A stretch of 64,000 nucleotides of DNA from Candidatus Phosphitivorax anaerolimi (GTDB lineage Bacteria; Desulfobacterota; Desulfomonilia; UBA1062), in the NCBI GenBank assembly GCA_001896555.1, contig MPOS01000014.1, positions 62,001-126,000 of the forward strand, read 5' to 3'. Positions 49,707 to 59,244 of the stretch are shown piece after piece (the first letter of the stretch is position 1; every line of letters starts with the position of its first letter). The notes below the pieces were generated by a model. The model was given only the letters and a program-made list of their open reading frames with translations, did no database searches and was not told where the DNA came from. Both the position numbers and the translations under genes were made by a program.

Positions 49707-50780
49707 ATGAACCGGGCACAGATGAACCGTATTCCCCTGATCATCATGCTGGTGCTCATATCTCTTCTCTTTTTCTACCTGATCAGGCAGTTCATCATGG
49801 CAATCCTGCTGGCGGGAATCTTTTCGGCCATGGCCCAGCCCATCTACCAGAAGTTCGAGGGGTGGTTCGCCGGGAGGAAGAACCTGGCGTCACTCACCAC
49901 CCTGCTCATTGTCTTCCTCATCATCTTCCTTCCCATGCTGGCAGTCCTGGGAATCGTAGCCCAGCAGGCGATCAGGATCAGCCAGTCGGTGAGGCCGTGG
50001 ATACAGAAATGGCTTGCCGAGCCCACCGCCTTTGGAGAGGCGTTGAAAGGGCTGCCTTTCTACGACTCGCTGTACCAGTATCAGAACGTCATTCTGCAGC
50101 GGCTGGGCGAGGTGGTGGGAGGGATGAGCAATGCCGTCATCGCCTACATCCAGTCCATCACCTTTTCCACCATCTACTCGATCTTTCTCTTCTTCGTGTT
50201 CCTCTACACCATGTTCTTTCTCCTGAAGGACGGCAAGCAGGTCCTTCAGAAGGTCCTGTATTACCTGCCCCTGCCCGGCAACATCGAGCAGCGCCTTCTG
50301 GAAAGGTTTACCTCGGTCACCCGTGCGGCCATCAAGGGCACGCTGGTGATCGGAGTGATCCAGGGCAGCCTCGCGGGTATGGCGTTCTGGGTGGTGGGGA
50401 TTGACAGTGCCGTGTTCTGGGGTACGGTCATGACCTTCCTCTCCATCATCCCTGCGGTGGGGGCCGCGCTGGTGTGGGTGCCCGCCGTCATCATTCTCGC
50501 ATTTTCCGGGGAGGTCATCAGGGCCCTGGGGCTGCTTGCCTTCTGCGGCCTCCTGGTGAGCAGCGTGGACAACGTGCTGCGGCCGTGGCTCGTAGGGAGG
50601 GACATCCGGCTGCACGAGCTCCTGATCTTCTTCAGCACCTTGGGCGGCATCAGCTTGTTCGGGCTCGTAGGGTTCATCATCGGGCCCATTATCGCTGCGC
50701 TGTTCGTGACCATCTGGGACATCTACGCGGAGACCTTCCACGCGTACCTGTCGAATCAGCAGAAAGGCGGGGAGCAGTAA
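49707..50780 (+). CDS. AI-2E-family transporter (PerM-like permease)
   Basis: A 357-residue integral membrane protein with about eight helices. The family pattern is clear: two N-terminal helices (IPLIIMLVLISLLFFYLIRQF), the cytoplasmic/periplasmic central domain, then GVIQGSLAGMAFWVVGIDSAVFWGTVMTFLSIIPAVGAALVWVPA in segments, and SSVDNVLRPWLVGRDIRLHELLIFFSTLGGISLFGLVGFIIGP. Members export small molecules or ions; a sodium/proton antiporter role is documented for some. It is probably independent of mltB. Confidence 0.92.
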   Translation: MNRAQMNRIPLIIMLVLISLLFFYLIRQFIMAILLAGIFSAMAQPIYQKFEGWFAGRKNLASLTTLLIVFLIIFLPMLAVLGIVAQQAIRISQSVRPWIQKWLAEPTAFGEALKGLPFYDSLYQYQNVILQRLGEVVGGMSNAVIAYIQSITFSTIYSIFLFFVFLYTMFFLLKDGKQVLQKVLYYLPLPGNIEQRLLERFTSVTRAAIKGTLVIGVIQGSLAGMAFWVVGIDSAVFWGTVMTFLSIIPAVGAALVWVPAVIILAFSGEVIRALGLLAFCGLLVSSVDNVLRPWLVGRDIRLHELLIFFSTLGGISLFGLVGFIIGPIIAALFVTIWDIYAETFHAYLSNQQKGGEQ

Positions 50781-50874
50781 GGGCCGCTCTCGTTTCCGGC
50801 AGGAGGAGGGAAAACAGGGGCGGTCGCCTCGCCGGCGAATGAGGGTCTAAAAATGTGAACCCGTCCCCGATATC

Positions 50875-51840
50875 TTACTGGTTGAGGGAGAGGATTTCTC
50901 TATAGAAGGGGCTTTTCTTGAGCGTTGTCGTGAGATCCAGGAGAAAATCATCCTTGCCGCTTACATCCGCGGGCCAGGCCTGATCGAGCAGGCTTAAGGC
51001 ATGGGCCATATTGCCCGAATAGATCAGATCGACCATCTCCTGCATGATCTCTGCAGGCGGGGAACCCATAGGCCAGCCGTCCATGGTTTGGATGTTCTTC
51101 GCTATTGCATGCACCAGGCCTTCGTCCGGGGGATCCTGCTTCATGAGCTCGCGTGCAAAGACATATGAGGTGCCGTCGAATTTGAGGATGACCCGGGGAA
51201 CCGGAGGGTCGGCAAAGCCGCCGGGCTCATAGGCGAAGGTCCAGTCGTCTGTGATAAACTCCAGACCGGGCAGGCCGTCCAGGTTCAGGAAGCGGGCGGA
51301 CTCGCTGCTTCCTGCATCGATGCTCTGGATGTGGCGGAAGCGATCTCCGATCTCGAACAGGTGAAAGGTATAGCAGCAGTGTGCCCCCAGGCTCCACTCA
51401 GAGATTACCAGCTCCGGCTGTCCGTTGCCCGTGACGTCCGTGCCCATGAGGAGGAGATAATTTTTCCCCTCGCGGACCTTTGCAAAGCCGAAGTTCGACG
51501 CCTTGTGCAGGGAATAGACCTGCCTGCCGTTTTTCAGGATTTCGAAAGATCCCTCGTTCTCATAGTTGGTTATCCGGACCAGGTAGTCCTGGTATCGCTC
51601 TTCGTCTTGGCCGACGACTGCGGGTGATCCGCCGCCGGTGTGCGGCGCGGCCCCTCCCGAGACAAGGGGAATGCCCGACCTCACCAGAGGCCCACGCTGA
51701 TCGAAGAGGTTGTCCCCCAAGGGGTGTTCACTGCGGCCGGTCATGATGAGGAGGAAGACAAAGACGAACCCCAGGATGGATATCACGCCGGTTCTCATTC
51801 CAGCATCATACATTTCCTGGTGGGCCTTTTTACCTTCCAT
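50875..51840 (-). CDS. Membrane-anchored protein of unknown function
   Basis: About 321 residues, with one membrane helix near residues 18-36 (GVISILGFVFVFLLIM) and a periplasmic part. Residues 80-220 show beta strands with the pattern LMGTDVTGNGQPELVISEWSLGAHCCYTFHLFEIG and SARFLNLDGLPGLEFITDDWTF in segments, an FG-GAP/VCBS-like arrangement with Asp/Asn/Gly calcium-loop residues. The C-terminal 80 residues are helical. The exact start is unsure: ATG at 51840 or 51813, with no strong ribosome site. Confidence 0.6.
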   Translation of the reverse strand: MEGKKAHQEMYDAGMRTGVISILGFVFVFLLIMTGRSEHPLGDNLFDQRGPLVRSGIPLVSGGAAPHTGGGSPAVVGQDEERYQDYLVRITNYENEGSFEILKNGRQVYSLHKASNFGFAKVREGKNYLLLMGTDVTGNGQPELVISEWSLGAHCCYTFHLFEIGDRFRHIQSIDAGSSESARFLNLDGLPGLEFITDDWTFAYEPGGFADPPVPRVILKFDGTSYVFARELMKQDPPDEGLVHAIAKNIQTMDGWPMGSPPAEIMQEMVDLIYSGNMAHALSLLDQAWPADVSGKDDFLLDLTTTLKKSPFYREILSLNQ

Positions 51841-52095
51841 CAATCCATACCATCTTCGGGGAGCATCGTTTTTTCGGGAAAGGGCTGCCCGATGGCTGTG
51901 CGAAATGTTTCTGCGGCATCCGCCTCGCCGCGCTCAATGTGCTGGGCTTTTTCCGTGTCCTCACCCTCAATTGGTATTATCGGCTCTATGTGCCGGGAAT
52001 ATGAGAATAAAAGAGCTTTTTGCAAAAAAAGCATCTTTCTCATGGCGATGATATATCTGAGGATCTTTCACACTCCCGGGAAACATTCCGCGGGA

Positions 52096-52857
52096 TCAAT
52101 TGAGATAGGTGCACGCCCCCATGAACCGGCTGCGGAAATAGTCTGATGAGAGTGACTCCATGCAGATGGTCTTGCCCGTGCCGGGTGCATGGATAAATCG
52201 GTTGTTTCCGATATAGATCCCGACATGGGAGATGCGGCGGGTCCCGCCCGTGGAGAAGAATACGAGATCCCCCTTTGCCAGACGGTTTTTCACAATCGGC
52301 GTGCCGTGTGCATACTGGTCCCATGACGTGCGGGGCACGCTCAGGCCGTTGAGCCGGTAGACGGCCAGGACCAGTCCGCTGCAATCCAGACCGTCTCCGG
52401 GATGAGAAGATCCCCATTGGTAGGGAATGCCGATAAAGCTCCTGGCGGTTCGTACGAGGTCGTCTCTGATGGATGCCCTAAGTGCCGGATGGCTGTGGGC
52501 AGGTGCGTAGTCGCCCGGGCTCACGATCATGAAGACATCGATGCTTCCGGCATTGCGCAGGCTTTCGGCAGCGGATACAGCCTCTTCTCTCGTTGGGTAG
52601 TTCCCGAACCGGACCTTGAAGAGCCCTGAGCCGTCAGCAAAATAGAATGCATCGATTCCCCGGGACTCCAACAAACGGGTGAGACCGATCGCATTCTCTA
52701 TCCGGGAGAACGCCCCTGCCTGAATGGAATAGCCCATGGCCGGCGCCCTGATGGGAAGGCCATCCACGGAAGATACAGGACCCTTATGGGCGCACCCGGA
52801 CAACAGCAGGAAAAAGAGTGCGATCATGAGCGCCCATCTCCTGATAAAAGCCGGCAT
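52096..52857 (-). CDS. SPOR-NlpC/P60 lipoprotein, peptidoglycan endopeptidase
   Basis: A 253-residue lipoprotein. Lipobox LLSGC with Cys22 acylated and Ala at +2. A SPOR domain (about residues 42-112: YSIQAGAFSRIENAIGLTRLLESRG, then LFKVRFGNYPTREEAVSAAESLR) binds denuded septal glycan. The NlpC/P60 domain (about 128-252) has catalytic Cys159 (DGLDCSGLV), His211 (ISHVGIYIG) and His223 (FIHAPGTGK), and cleaves D-gamma-glutamyl-mesoDAP bonds. Fusing the two would bring the endopeptidase to division sites. The ATG has ACGGAGAGC upstream. Confidence 0.93.
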   Translation of the reverse strand: MPAFIRRWALMIALFFLLLSGCAHKGPVSSVDGLPIRAPAMGYSIQAGAFSRIENAIGLTRLLESRGIDAFYFADGSGLFKVRFGNYPTREEAVSAAESLRNAGSIDVFMIVSPGDYAPAHSHPALRASIRDDLVRTARSFIGIPYQWGSSHPGDGLDCSGLVLAVYRLNGLSVPRTSWDQYAHGTPIVKNRLAKGDLVFFSTGGTRRISHVGIYIGNNRFIHAPGTGKTICMESLSSDYFRSRFMGACTYLN

Positions 52858-53120
52858 ATGCTCTCCGTCAGACCGATGTCGCGCCGGCTTCCCTTTATCA
52901 AGGCAAACCGGCGTTATCAGGTTCTATCGACTATCAGGGCGAGGCACATTACTCCTAATAAAGGGAGAAACCGGTATTCCCTGAAGTGGTATGGGCATAT
53001 TTGAGATTGCAGGCCTTAAAGATATCCTTAACCTACAGGAGAAGCAGACGGGAGCCATCCGGATGCGCAAAAAAAGAAAAAGGAGGCTTCATCGGATACC
53101 CGGCACCTGCCGACTTGCCC

Positions 53121-53867
53121 ATGGCGGAGAGCGGCCGGGAGCAGCAGACAGGCACCGATTTGGAAGAGAGAAATCCTTTGACAGAGACTCCCATGCAGCA
53201 CCGGCCTGATACCTCTCATACCCGGCATTGGCTCACCATCAGAATGATTTCAGCCGGTTCACTGGCTGAAGGCATAGTGGGCGCCGCCTCGGGAGCCGTT
53301 GCCATCATCGGGCTCTTCGGCATATACCCCGAAGCGCTGCTGGCCTTTGCCACCATCGGTGCCGGTACGGCACTGCTGCTCGAAGGCGGGGCGGTTGCAG
53401 GGATGATGTCCGTATGGATGCACGAGGCAGGTGAGGGCAGGATCGAGAGCGCCGAGCTGGGCGGCGGCATGGTGGTGGAGTTTCTGGGCGGATGCACGGG
53501 CGTGGTGCTGGGGGTCCTGTCATTGCTGGGTGTGAGGCCATCCATCCTACTGCCGGCGGCCGTGATCGTCCTGGGAATTACGCTGCTCCTCGCGAGCGGG
53601 GTCACGGCCCGCATGAACACGGCGGGAATCCGCAGCCTGGCACAGAATGACTATGTCCGGGAGGCGGGCAGACAGTCCGTCCATGCCGCAGCCGGGGCGC
53701 AGCTGCTCATTGGGATGGGTGCGCTTGCCTTAGGCATCATCGCTCTGGACGGAGTCAGTCCCATCACCCTGAGCCTCGCCGCCATGCTCGGCCTCGGGGT
53801 ATCCGACCTCCTCAACGGCACCGCAATGGCGACCCGAATTACGAGGATTTTCAGAAAAACCGGGTAG
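53121..53867 (+). CDS. Integral membrane protein of unknown family
   Basis: Roughly 248 residues if the ATG at 53121 is used. After a soluble N terminus of about 35 residues there are six hydrophobic helices in three similar pairs, each with small-residue-rich GxxxG-like spacing (GIVGAASGAVAIIGLFGI, FATIGAGTALLLEGGAVAGMM, LGVLSLLGVRPSILLPAAVIVLG, LLIGMGALALGIIALDG). The first pair and the last pair resemble each other, suggesting internal duplication. There is no ribosome site near any Met; AAGGAGG at 53077 would serve only a non-AUG start. Function unknown. Confidence 0.55.
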   Translation: MAESGREQQTGTDLEERNPLTETPMQHRPDTSHTRHWLTIRMISAGSLAEGIVGAASGAVAIIGLFGIYPEALLAFATIGAGTALLLEGGAVAGMMSVWMHEAGEGRIESAELGGGMVVEFLGGCTGVVLGVLSLLGVRPSILLPAAVIVLGITLLLASGVTARMNTAGIRSLAQNDYVREAGRQSVHAAAGAQLLIGMGALALGIIALDGVSPITLSLAAMLGLGVSDLLNGTAMATRITRIFRKTG

Positions 53868-54042
53868 AGAACCGATATACTGTGATCGGCCTGGATGCGG
53901 CAGGGATGGAATTTCTTCTCCAAGTCGGCTTCTGAAGGGCTCTAAAAAGATGAGCATGATTCCCGGTCGAGCCCGAGACTCAAAAAAAAGTGGAAGAAGG
54001 GTATTCGTTCTTCTCCCTATCTAAAGAAACTGGAGGTGAGGT

Positions 54043-54576
54043 ATGGATCTTTGGAAATCGGTCGCAGGGATCTGCGCCGCTTTTGTAATCGTACTGGCCG
54101 CTGCAGCCCCGGCCTTGTCCCAGCAAGGTATCCCCGGAAGGGGACCCGGTCCTATGTATGGCATGGAGCGGCACCATGCCATGATGCTCAGCCGGCTCAC
54201 GCCTGAGCAGCAGCGCACGGTCAGGAATATCTATCAGAATTATCAACAGGCGACGGCGGATACCAGGGAGAAGCTCTGGGAACAGAGAATCCAGCTCCAG
54301 GCAGCCCTGACGACGGAAACGATTGATGAGTCCAAGGTGAATTCACTGGTGGAAAGCATCAACGACCTGCGCTCCGAACTCTACCGGCAGAGGGTGAAAA
54401 TGTACATGCAGCTCGCAGAGGCGGATCTCATGTACCCCGTGACGAGAAGCCTGGGGATGATGGGAGGCGGTATGGGCATGATGGGTGCCTGCCCGATGAT
54501 GGGCCCCGGGGGCTTTGGACCAGGGATGATGGGAGACGGCATGATGTTCCCGGAATCAGACTTCATGGACGATTGA
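54043..54576 (+). CDS. Spy/CpxP/ZraP-like periplasmic protein with Met-Gly tail
   Basis: A 177-residue exported protein. Signal peptide ending PALSQ. The helical hairpin has the LTPEQQRTVRNIYQNYQQ motif (LTxxQ type) of Spy/CpxP/ZraP chaperones and metal-sensor proteins. The tail (about 137-177: SLGMMGGGMGMMGACPMMGPGG) is very rich in Met and Gly with one Cys, a typical soft-metal (copper/silver) ligand set. It probably buffers a metal or protects the envelope from misfolded protein. GGAGG precedes the ATG. No partner two-component genes adjoin. Confidence 0.8.
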   Translation: MDLWKSVAGICAAFVIVLAAAAPALSQQGIPGRGPGPMYGMERHHAMMLSRLTPEQQRTVRNIYQNYQQATADTREKLWEQRIQLQAALTTETIDESKVNSLVESINDLRSELYRQRVKMYMQLAEADLMYPVTRSLGMMGGGMGMMGACPMMGPGGFGPGMMGDGMMFPESDFMDD

Positions 54577-54800
54577 TCTCTTCTGATTGTAAAGAGACGG
54601 GATGAGGGCCCTTATCCCTTGGTGTACAGGCTCAAGCCGTGGTCTCTCCAGGGGGATCCCCCTTTGCACCTGTGGATGTTTTTGGCGAAACCGGTGACTG
54701 AACCGGAATCCCTTGGAAACAGGTGCTTTTTTGTCCTGCCGGACCTTGGATGTGCCGATCGGAGAAGGGAAGGGCGTTTTTTAGGAAAGGCGTTCCTGCA
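54577..54800. other. Leader before the potassium-uptake operon
   Basis: A 14-base perfect palindrome AGGGGGATCCCCCT lies at 54650-54663. It does not match a known c-di-AMP riboswitch, which often precedes potassium transporters, nor another class I can identify. The function is open. Confidence 0.4.
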
Positions 54801-56234
54801 ATGGATACGGTTTTCCCCATGGTTCTGCGGACCGGACGCAGGCTCTTGAGTCTGGCAGCCGGAAGTCCTTTCCGTACCCTGCTCAGCCGGTTCCTTCTCT
54901 TCAGCCCCGGTCTGTTCTTCGTCGTCAGCTACCTGATCGCCATCATGCTCGGGACACTGCTGCTCCGGATGCCCATGTCCACGAGGTCCGGGCACATCGA
55001 ATGGATCGACGCCCTGTTCACCTCAACCTCAGCCTTCTGCGTCACCGGACTTGCGGTGGTGGACACGGGCACATACTTCAGCCTTTTCGGCCAGATCCTC
55101 ATCATGCTCATGGTGGAGATCGGCGGGCTGGGCATCATGACCTTTGCGGCCCTGCTCTTTCTCTCTCTCGGGTGGACTGTCAGCATCCGCCAGCGATTGT
55201 TCATCCAGGAAACCTATACATCCGAAATAAGTCGGGACATCAAATATCTGGTGGTTTTCATCTTTGCCTTCACCTTTTTATCCGAGCTCATAGGGGCCCT
55301 GCTTCTGATGCCCTGCTGGGAGAGTGAACTGGCCTTCTCGGCAAAGGTCTTCTACTCCGTCTTCCACTCCATCACCGCATTCTGCAATGCTGGAATTTCA
55401 CTGTTTCCGGATGATCTGAGCCGGTATCGTGCCAATGTCGGGATCAACCTGATCTTCACCACACTGATGATCCTGGGAGGAATCGGATTCCCGGTGGTGA
55501 GGGATGTGATCAATTGCCTGGGCAGAAGGGGAAACGCGAGGCTCACCCTGAACACGCGCCTCTCTCTTGCTGTTTCTCTGATACTGATCATACTCGGCAC
55601 CCTGCTCTTCTGGGCCCTGGAGCGGGGGTATTCCATGGCCGGTGCGCCGTGGACCGAACAGATCATGGTCTCGTATTTCCAGTCCGTCACCGCACGCACT
55701 GCGGGCTTCAGCACGATCGATTCCAGTGCCTTGGGCAATGCTACCCTCCTGTTCATGATGATCTTCATGTTCATCGGCGCCTCCCCGGGGTCCACCGGCG
55801 GGGGGATCAAGACAACGAGCATCGGGGTTCTGGCAGTGGTCGTCATGAACAGGGTCAGGGGCAACGATGCCAACAACGTGTTCAGGGCTACGATTCCAGA
55901 CGAGGTCGTGTCCCGGACCATCACGATCTTCATCTCGGCCGTGGTCTTCATCCTGGTGATCGTGTTTCTGCATATGATCGACCAGCACGGCGCAGTCCCT
56001 TCAGGGCAGAGCAGGGGCCCGTTCATGGAATATCTCTTCGAGACGGTCTCCGCCTTCGGCACCGTGGGGCTGTCGACCGGGATCACATCCGGGATGGATA
56101 CGTTCGGAAAACTCCTCATCATCGCGAGTATGCTGGTGGGCAGGGTGGGCATACTCACCCTGGTATACATCGTTGCCTCACGGAGGCGTGCACCGAGTTA
56201 TCGTTATGCAGAGGAAAACATCCTGATCGGCTGA
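54801..56234 (+). CDS. TrkH/KtrB potassium uptake channel subunit
   Basis: A 477-residue membrane protein with the four M1-P-M2 repeats of SKT potassium transporters. The pore loops read FTSTSAFCVTGLAVVDTG, SITAFCNAGISLF, QSVTARTAGFSTID and ETVSAFGTVGLSTGIT; each contains the selectivity-filter glycine. The loop in the third repeat is followed by IGASPGSTGGGIKTTSIG, the gating loop. The length and lack of additional helices favour KtrB over the longer TrkH. Its partner follows 15 bases later. AGGAAAGG precedes the ATG at 54801. Confidence 0.94.
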   Translation: MDTVFPMVLRTGRRLLSLAAGSPFRTLLSRFLLFSPGLFFVVSYLIAIMLGTLLLRMPMSTRSGHIEWIDALFTSTSAFCVTGLAVVDTGTYFSLFGQILIMLMVEIGGLGIMTFAALLFLSLGWTVSIRQRLFIQETYTSEISRDIKYLVVFIFAFTFLSELIGALLLMPCWESELAFSAKVFYSVFHSITAFCNAGISLFPDDLSRYRANVGINLIFTTLMILGGIGFPVVRDVINCLGRRGNARLTLNTRLSLAVSLILIILGTLLFWALERGYSMAGAPWTEQIMVSYFQSVTARTAGFSTIDSSALGNATLLFMMIFMFIGASPGSTGGGIKTTSIGVLAVVVMNRVRGNDANNVFRATIPDEVVSRTITIFISAVVFILVIVFLHMIDQHGAVPSGQSRGPFMEYLFETVSAFGTVGLSTGITSGMDTFGKLLIIASMLVGRVGILTLVYIVASRRRAPSYRYAEENILIG

Positions 56235-56249
56235 CCCTTAGGAGATCGT

Positions 56250-56906
56250 ATGGCAAAGACATTTGCGATTATCGGCCTGGGAAACTTCGGATCCTGGGTG
56301 GTGAGGACGCTCAACGAGCTGAGGCAGAACACCATCGCCATCGACCTCGACAAGGACCGGGTACAGAAGATCAGGGACTTCACCCGTAATCCGGTGATCG
56401 CGGACGCCACGAGAAAAGAGAACCTCATAAGCCTCGGGCTCGATACGGTCGACGCGGTGGTGATCAGCCTGGGCGACAACACCAGCGCCGCCACCCTGAT
56501 CACTTTATATCTGCAGGAGATGGGCGTGGGCCAGATCATCGTCAAGGCGGTCAACGAGGACCACGGCAAGATACTCCGGAAGGTGGGCGCCACAGACATC
56601 ATCTTCCCGGAAAAGGACATGGGGATCAAAGTGGCCAAGGGCCTGGTCATGCCCAATATTCTCGAGTTCATCGAGATGTCCGAGGATTACCAGATCGCCG
56701 AAATTGCGCCGCCGAACGATTTCGTGGGAAAGACCCTGGCCCAGCTCGCACTGCCCCAGAGGTACAACGTCCAGGTCATTGCCATCCGGGAGCTCATACC
56801 CGAACGGTTCACCATCGTCCCCAAGGGGGATTTCATCATCAAAGACAGTGATATCCTTGTGGTCATAGGCAAGGAGAGCAACGTCAACAGGATCAGGCCC
56901 TACTGA
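56250..56906 (+). CDS. TrkA/KtrA RCK regulatory subunit of potassium uptake
   Basis: A 218-residue cytoplasmic protein. The N-terminal RCK-N domain has the dinucleotide motif IIGLGNFGSWVVRTL, then IAIDLDKDRVQKI with the acidic end of beta 2. The RCK-C domain occupies about residues 135-218 (IAEIAPPNDFVGKTLAQLALPQRYNVQVIAIRE), where c-di-AMP binds in characterised homologues. It assembles into an octameric ring that gates the TrkH/KtrB channel. Fifteen bases separate it from the channel gene. Confidence 0.95.
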   Translation: MAKTFAIIGLGNFGSWVVRTLNELRQNTIAIDLDKDRVQKIRDFTRNPVIADATRKENLISLGLDTVDAVVISLGDNTSAATLITLYLQEMGVGQIIVKAVNEDHGKILRKVGATDIIFPEKDMGIKVAKGLVMPNILEFIEMSEDYQIAEIAPPNDFVGKTLAQLALPQRYNVQVIAIRELIPERFTIVPKGDFIIKDSDILVVIGKESNVNRIRPY

Positions 56907-57126
56907 GAACGCCGGCGAGGAGGCATTGACGGCACATCGCTCCTGCCTATCCTTAATTCAATAGGGAGACGCCGCAGGGTCTTCCCATGATCCCTGAAAA
57001 AGGGGGCATCCATCCAATGCCGGCGGGCAGGGAAGGGTTTTCATCTCCGCCACGACAATATGAGATGCGCACATGGGGAAGGCGCTTAGAAGGACAAGGC
57101 TGTGATCGCCGTACAGGCGTGCCGGG

Positions 57127-58941
57127 GTGAACGTTGTGAAGATTCGGGACTATGCCTTTTTGTCCGACTCCCAGTCATCAGCCCTGGTGGGAAGAGACGG
57201 GTCCGTGGACTGGTACTGCCTGCCCCGGTTCGATTCGCCGTCGGTCTTCGGCCGCATCCTTGACCGCGGCTCGGGGCACTGGCACATCCGCCCGGCGGGT
57301 AAGTATCGTTCGCAATGGGCATATATCGGGGATTCTCTCGTGATCCGCAATGTTTTCCATACAGCGGAAGGCTCGGTGTCGCTCACCGATGCACTCATGT
57401 TCGAGCCCGGATCCCGGGGGCATACCATCGGCCGGAGGGTACCCCATGTCCTGCTGCGCCGCGTGCAGGGGATTGAGGGCGAGACGGACATGGATATGGA
57501 GTTCCGCCCCCGCATGGAGTACGGGATGACCGCGCCTCGATACCAATCCACGGATCGCGGGTGGAACATCGTGGGGGGACCCGTGGAGCTGGATCTGATC
57601 GCAGGGGTGCCTTTAGAGTTGACCGGGGATAGCATCCGTGCCCGCTTCAGGATCGGCGCCGGGCAGAGCTCAGAGTTCAGTCTCGCCTACCGGGCGCCCG
57701 GCTGCGGAGTGCCTGATCGGGACATCGATGTGCCGTTGTCGATCGAGGACACCGTTGCCGCCTGGCATTCCTGGGCGGATCTCCACACCGGATATCAGGC
57801 GCTCTACCGTGAAAAGGTGCGCAGGAGCGCCCTGGTGCTCCAGGGGCTCACCTACCAGCCCACCGGCTCGGTGATCGCAGCAGCCACTACATCGCTGCCC
57901 GAGATTGCGGGCGGGCGGGAAAACTGGGATTACCGGTTCGCCTGGCTGAGGGATTTGAGTCTGGTCATGCGGGCGCTGTGGGTCGGGGCGTGCCCGGACG
58001 AACCCGAGCGGTTTTTCGCCTGGATCGACCGGACAGGCGACGCCCAGGGTCACCAGGGGGTTCAGATCATGTACGGTGTAGGTGGCGAGCGGGACCTCAC
58101 CGAGCACATGCTGGACCATATGGAGGGATACCTGGGCAGCCGCCCGGTGCGGGTGGGGAACGATGCCTGGAAGCAGAAGCAGCTGGATGTGCTGGGAGAG
58201 GTGCTGGATGCCGCTTACCTGCTCAAGGAGAAGCTGGGGGATATGAGCGGTTTCACCAGGCGGGTTCTGGTGACTCTCGCCCAGAGGGCTGCATCGGACT
58301 GGCGAGAGCCGGATTCCGGGATGTGGGAGGCCAGGGACAGGGAGCGTCACTATCTCTCCTCGAAGCTCATGTGCTGGGTCGCGCTGGATCGCGCCGTGAA
58401 ACTCGCATCCCGGTTGGGTGTCCGGAATGAGGCAGGGAGATGGGAACGTGAGCGTGATGAGATCCGGGATGTGATCCTCTCCCGCGGATGGAGTGAAAAA
58501 GCGCAGGCGTTCACCGGATCTTTCGACTCGGACGACCTGGACGCCTCGGTGCTGCTGATGCCCATCGTGGGCTTTCTGCCTGTCACGGACCCTCGCATGA
58601 AGGCGACCATCGACGCCGTGGAGCGCACCCTGGGAAAGGGCGGGCTCATCTGCCGCTGGCCTGAGGAGCCCAACGGGTTCATCCTCTGCAGCTACTGGAT
58701 GGTGGAATGCCTTGCCCTTGCCGGCCAGACGGACAGGGCCATGGAAAGGTTCGATCAGGTGTGTGGATACTGCAATGATCTGGGCCTCTTCTCCGAGGTG
58801 GCGGACCCCGTCACGGGCGAAATGCTCGGGAATTTTCCCCAGGCGTTTTCCCACATCGGGCTCATCAATGCGGCATGGCAGCTCTCTATTGCCCGTCCGC
58901 CAGGAAGCAGGGCTTCTTCAGGCAGGGAAGACAGGGGGTGA
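57127..58941 (+). CDS. Glycoside hydrolase family 15 (glucoamylase/trehalase-like)
   Basis: A 604-residue cytoplasmic enzyme: N-terminal beta-sandwich (about 1-230; DYAFLSDSQSSALVGRDGSVDWYCLPRFDSPSVFG in parts) and an (alpha/alpha)6 catalytic barrel. The active-site motifs are GRENWDYRFAWLRD, the general acid in DSGMWEARD, and the general base in GLFSEVADP. This is the bacterial/archaeal GH15 type, which includes trehalases and dextran/maltose-acting glucosidases. The sugar cannot be decided. Start is GTG at 57127 or 57136 without a strong ribosome site. No trehalose synthesis gene is nearby. Confidence 0.92.
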   Translation: MNVVKIRDYAFLSDSQSSALVGRDGSVDWYCLPRFDSPSVFGRILDRGSGHWHIRPAGKYRSQWAYIGDSLVIRNVFHTAEGSVSLTDALMFEPGSRGHTIGRRVPHVLLRRVQGIEGETDMDMEFRPRMEYGMTAPRYQSTDRGWNIVGGPVELDLIAGVPLELTGDSIRARFRIGAGQSSEFSLAYRAPGCGVPDRDIDVPLSIEDTVAAWHSWADLHTGYQALYREKVRRSALVLQGLTYQPTGSVIAAATTSLPEIAGGRENWDYRFAWLRDLSLVMRALWVGACPDEPERFFAWIDRTGDAQGHQGVQIMYGVGGERDLTEHMLDHMEGYLGSRPVRVGNDAWKQKQLDVLGEVLDAAYLLKEKLGDMSGFTRRVLVTLAQRAASDWREPDSGMWEARDRERHYLSSKLMCWVALDRAVKLASRLGVRNEAGRWERERDEIRDVILSRGWSEKAQAFTGSFDSDDLDASVLLMPIVGFLPVTDPRMKATIDAVERTLGKGGLICRWPEEPNGFILCSYWMVECLALAGQTDRAMERFDQVCGYCNDLGLFSEVADPVTGEMLGNFPQAFSHIGLINAAWQLSIARPPGSRASSGREDRG

Positions 58942-59244
58942 TCGCGCTGCAAACGGACAATGCTTGACTTTTCTCTTCAGGTATGGCCTATGGGTTCCGC
59001 AGCAGAAGAGACCAGGCAGCACTCTCGTATGAATACCTCTGACGGCAACGCCGGGCATAAGGGACTCTTTTCCCGGAAAATCCCCGGACATGGACGCGGC
59101 GGTGCTTTTTTGATTCGATAAAAAAAAGGGCATGAATGGCGGGATGGGATCCCTTTATGTGTTTTCCACCGGATCCGGCTTCCCCTTTTCACGATTAAGG
59201 AGGCAGGGAGGACCATCTTCAAAGACTGGAGGATACCCGTCAGC
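58942..59244. other. Intergenic region between GH15 and the DUF3108 gene
   Basis: These 303 bases hold no supported gene. There is a TTGACT box at 58964-58969 but no matching -10 at the proper distance, and a short TTTTCC/GGAAAA palindrome at 59068-59080. A GATTAAGGAGG sequence around 59190-59205 is too far from the next ATG to serve as its ribosome site. Confidence 0.35.

Noticed and set aside
54577-54800. c-di-AMP riboswitch before the potassium-uptake genes
   Set aside because: The leader has a palindrome, but the conserved ydaO-type core sequences are not visible.
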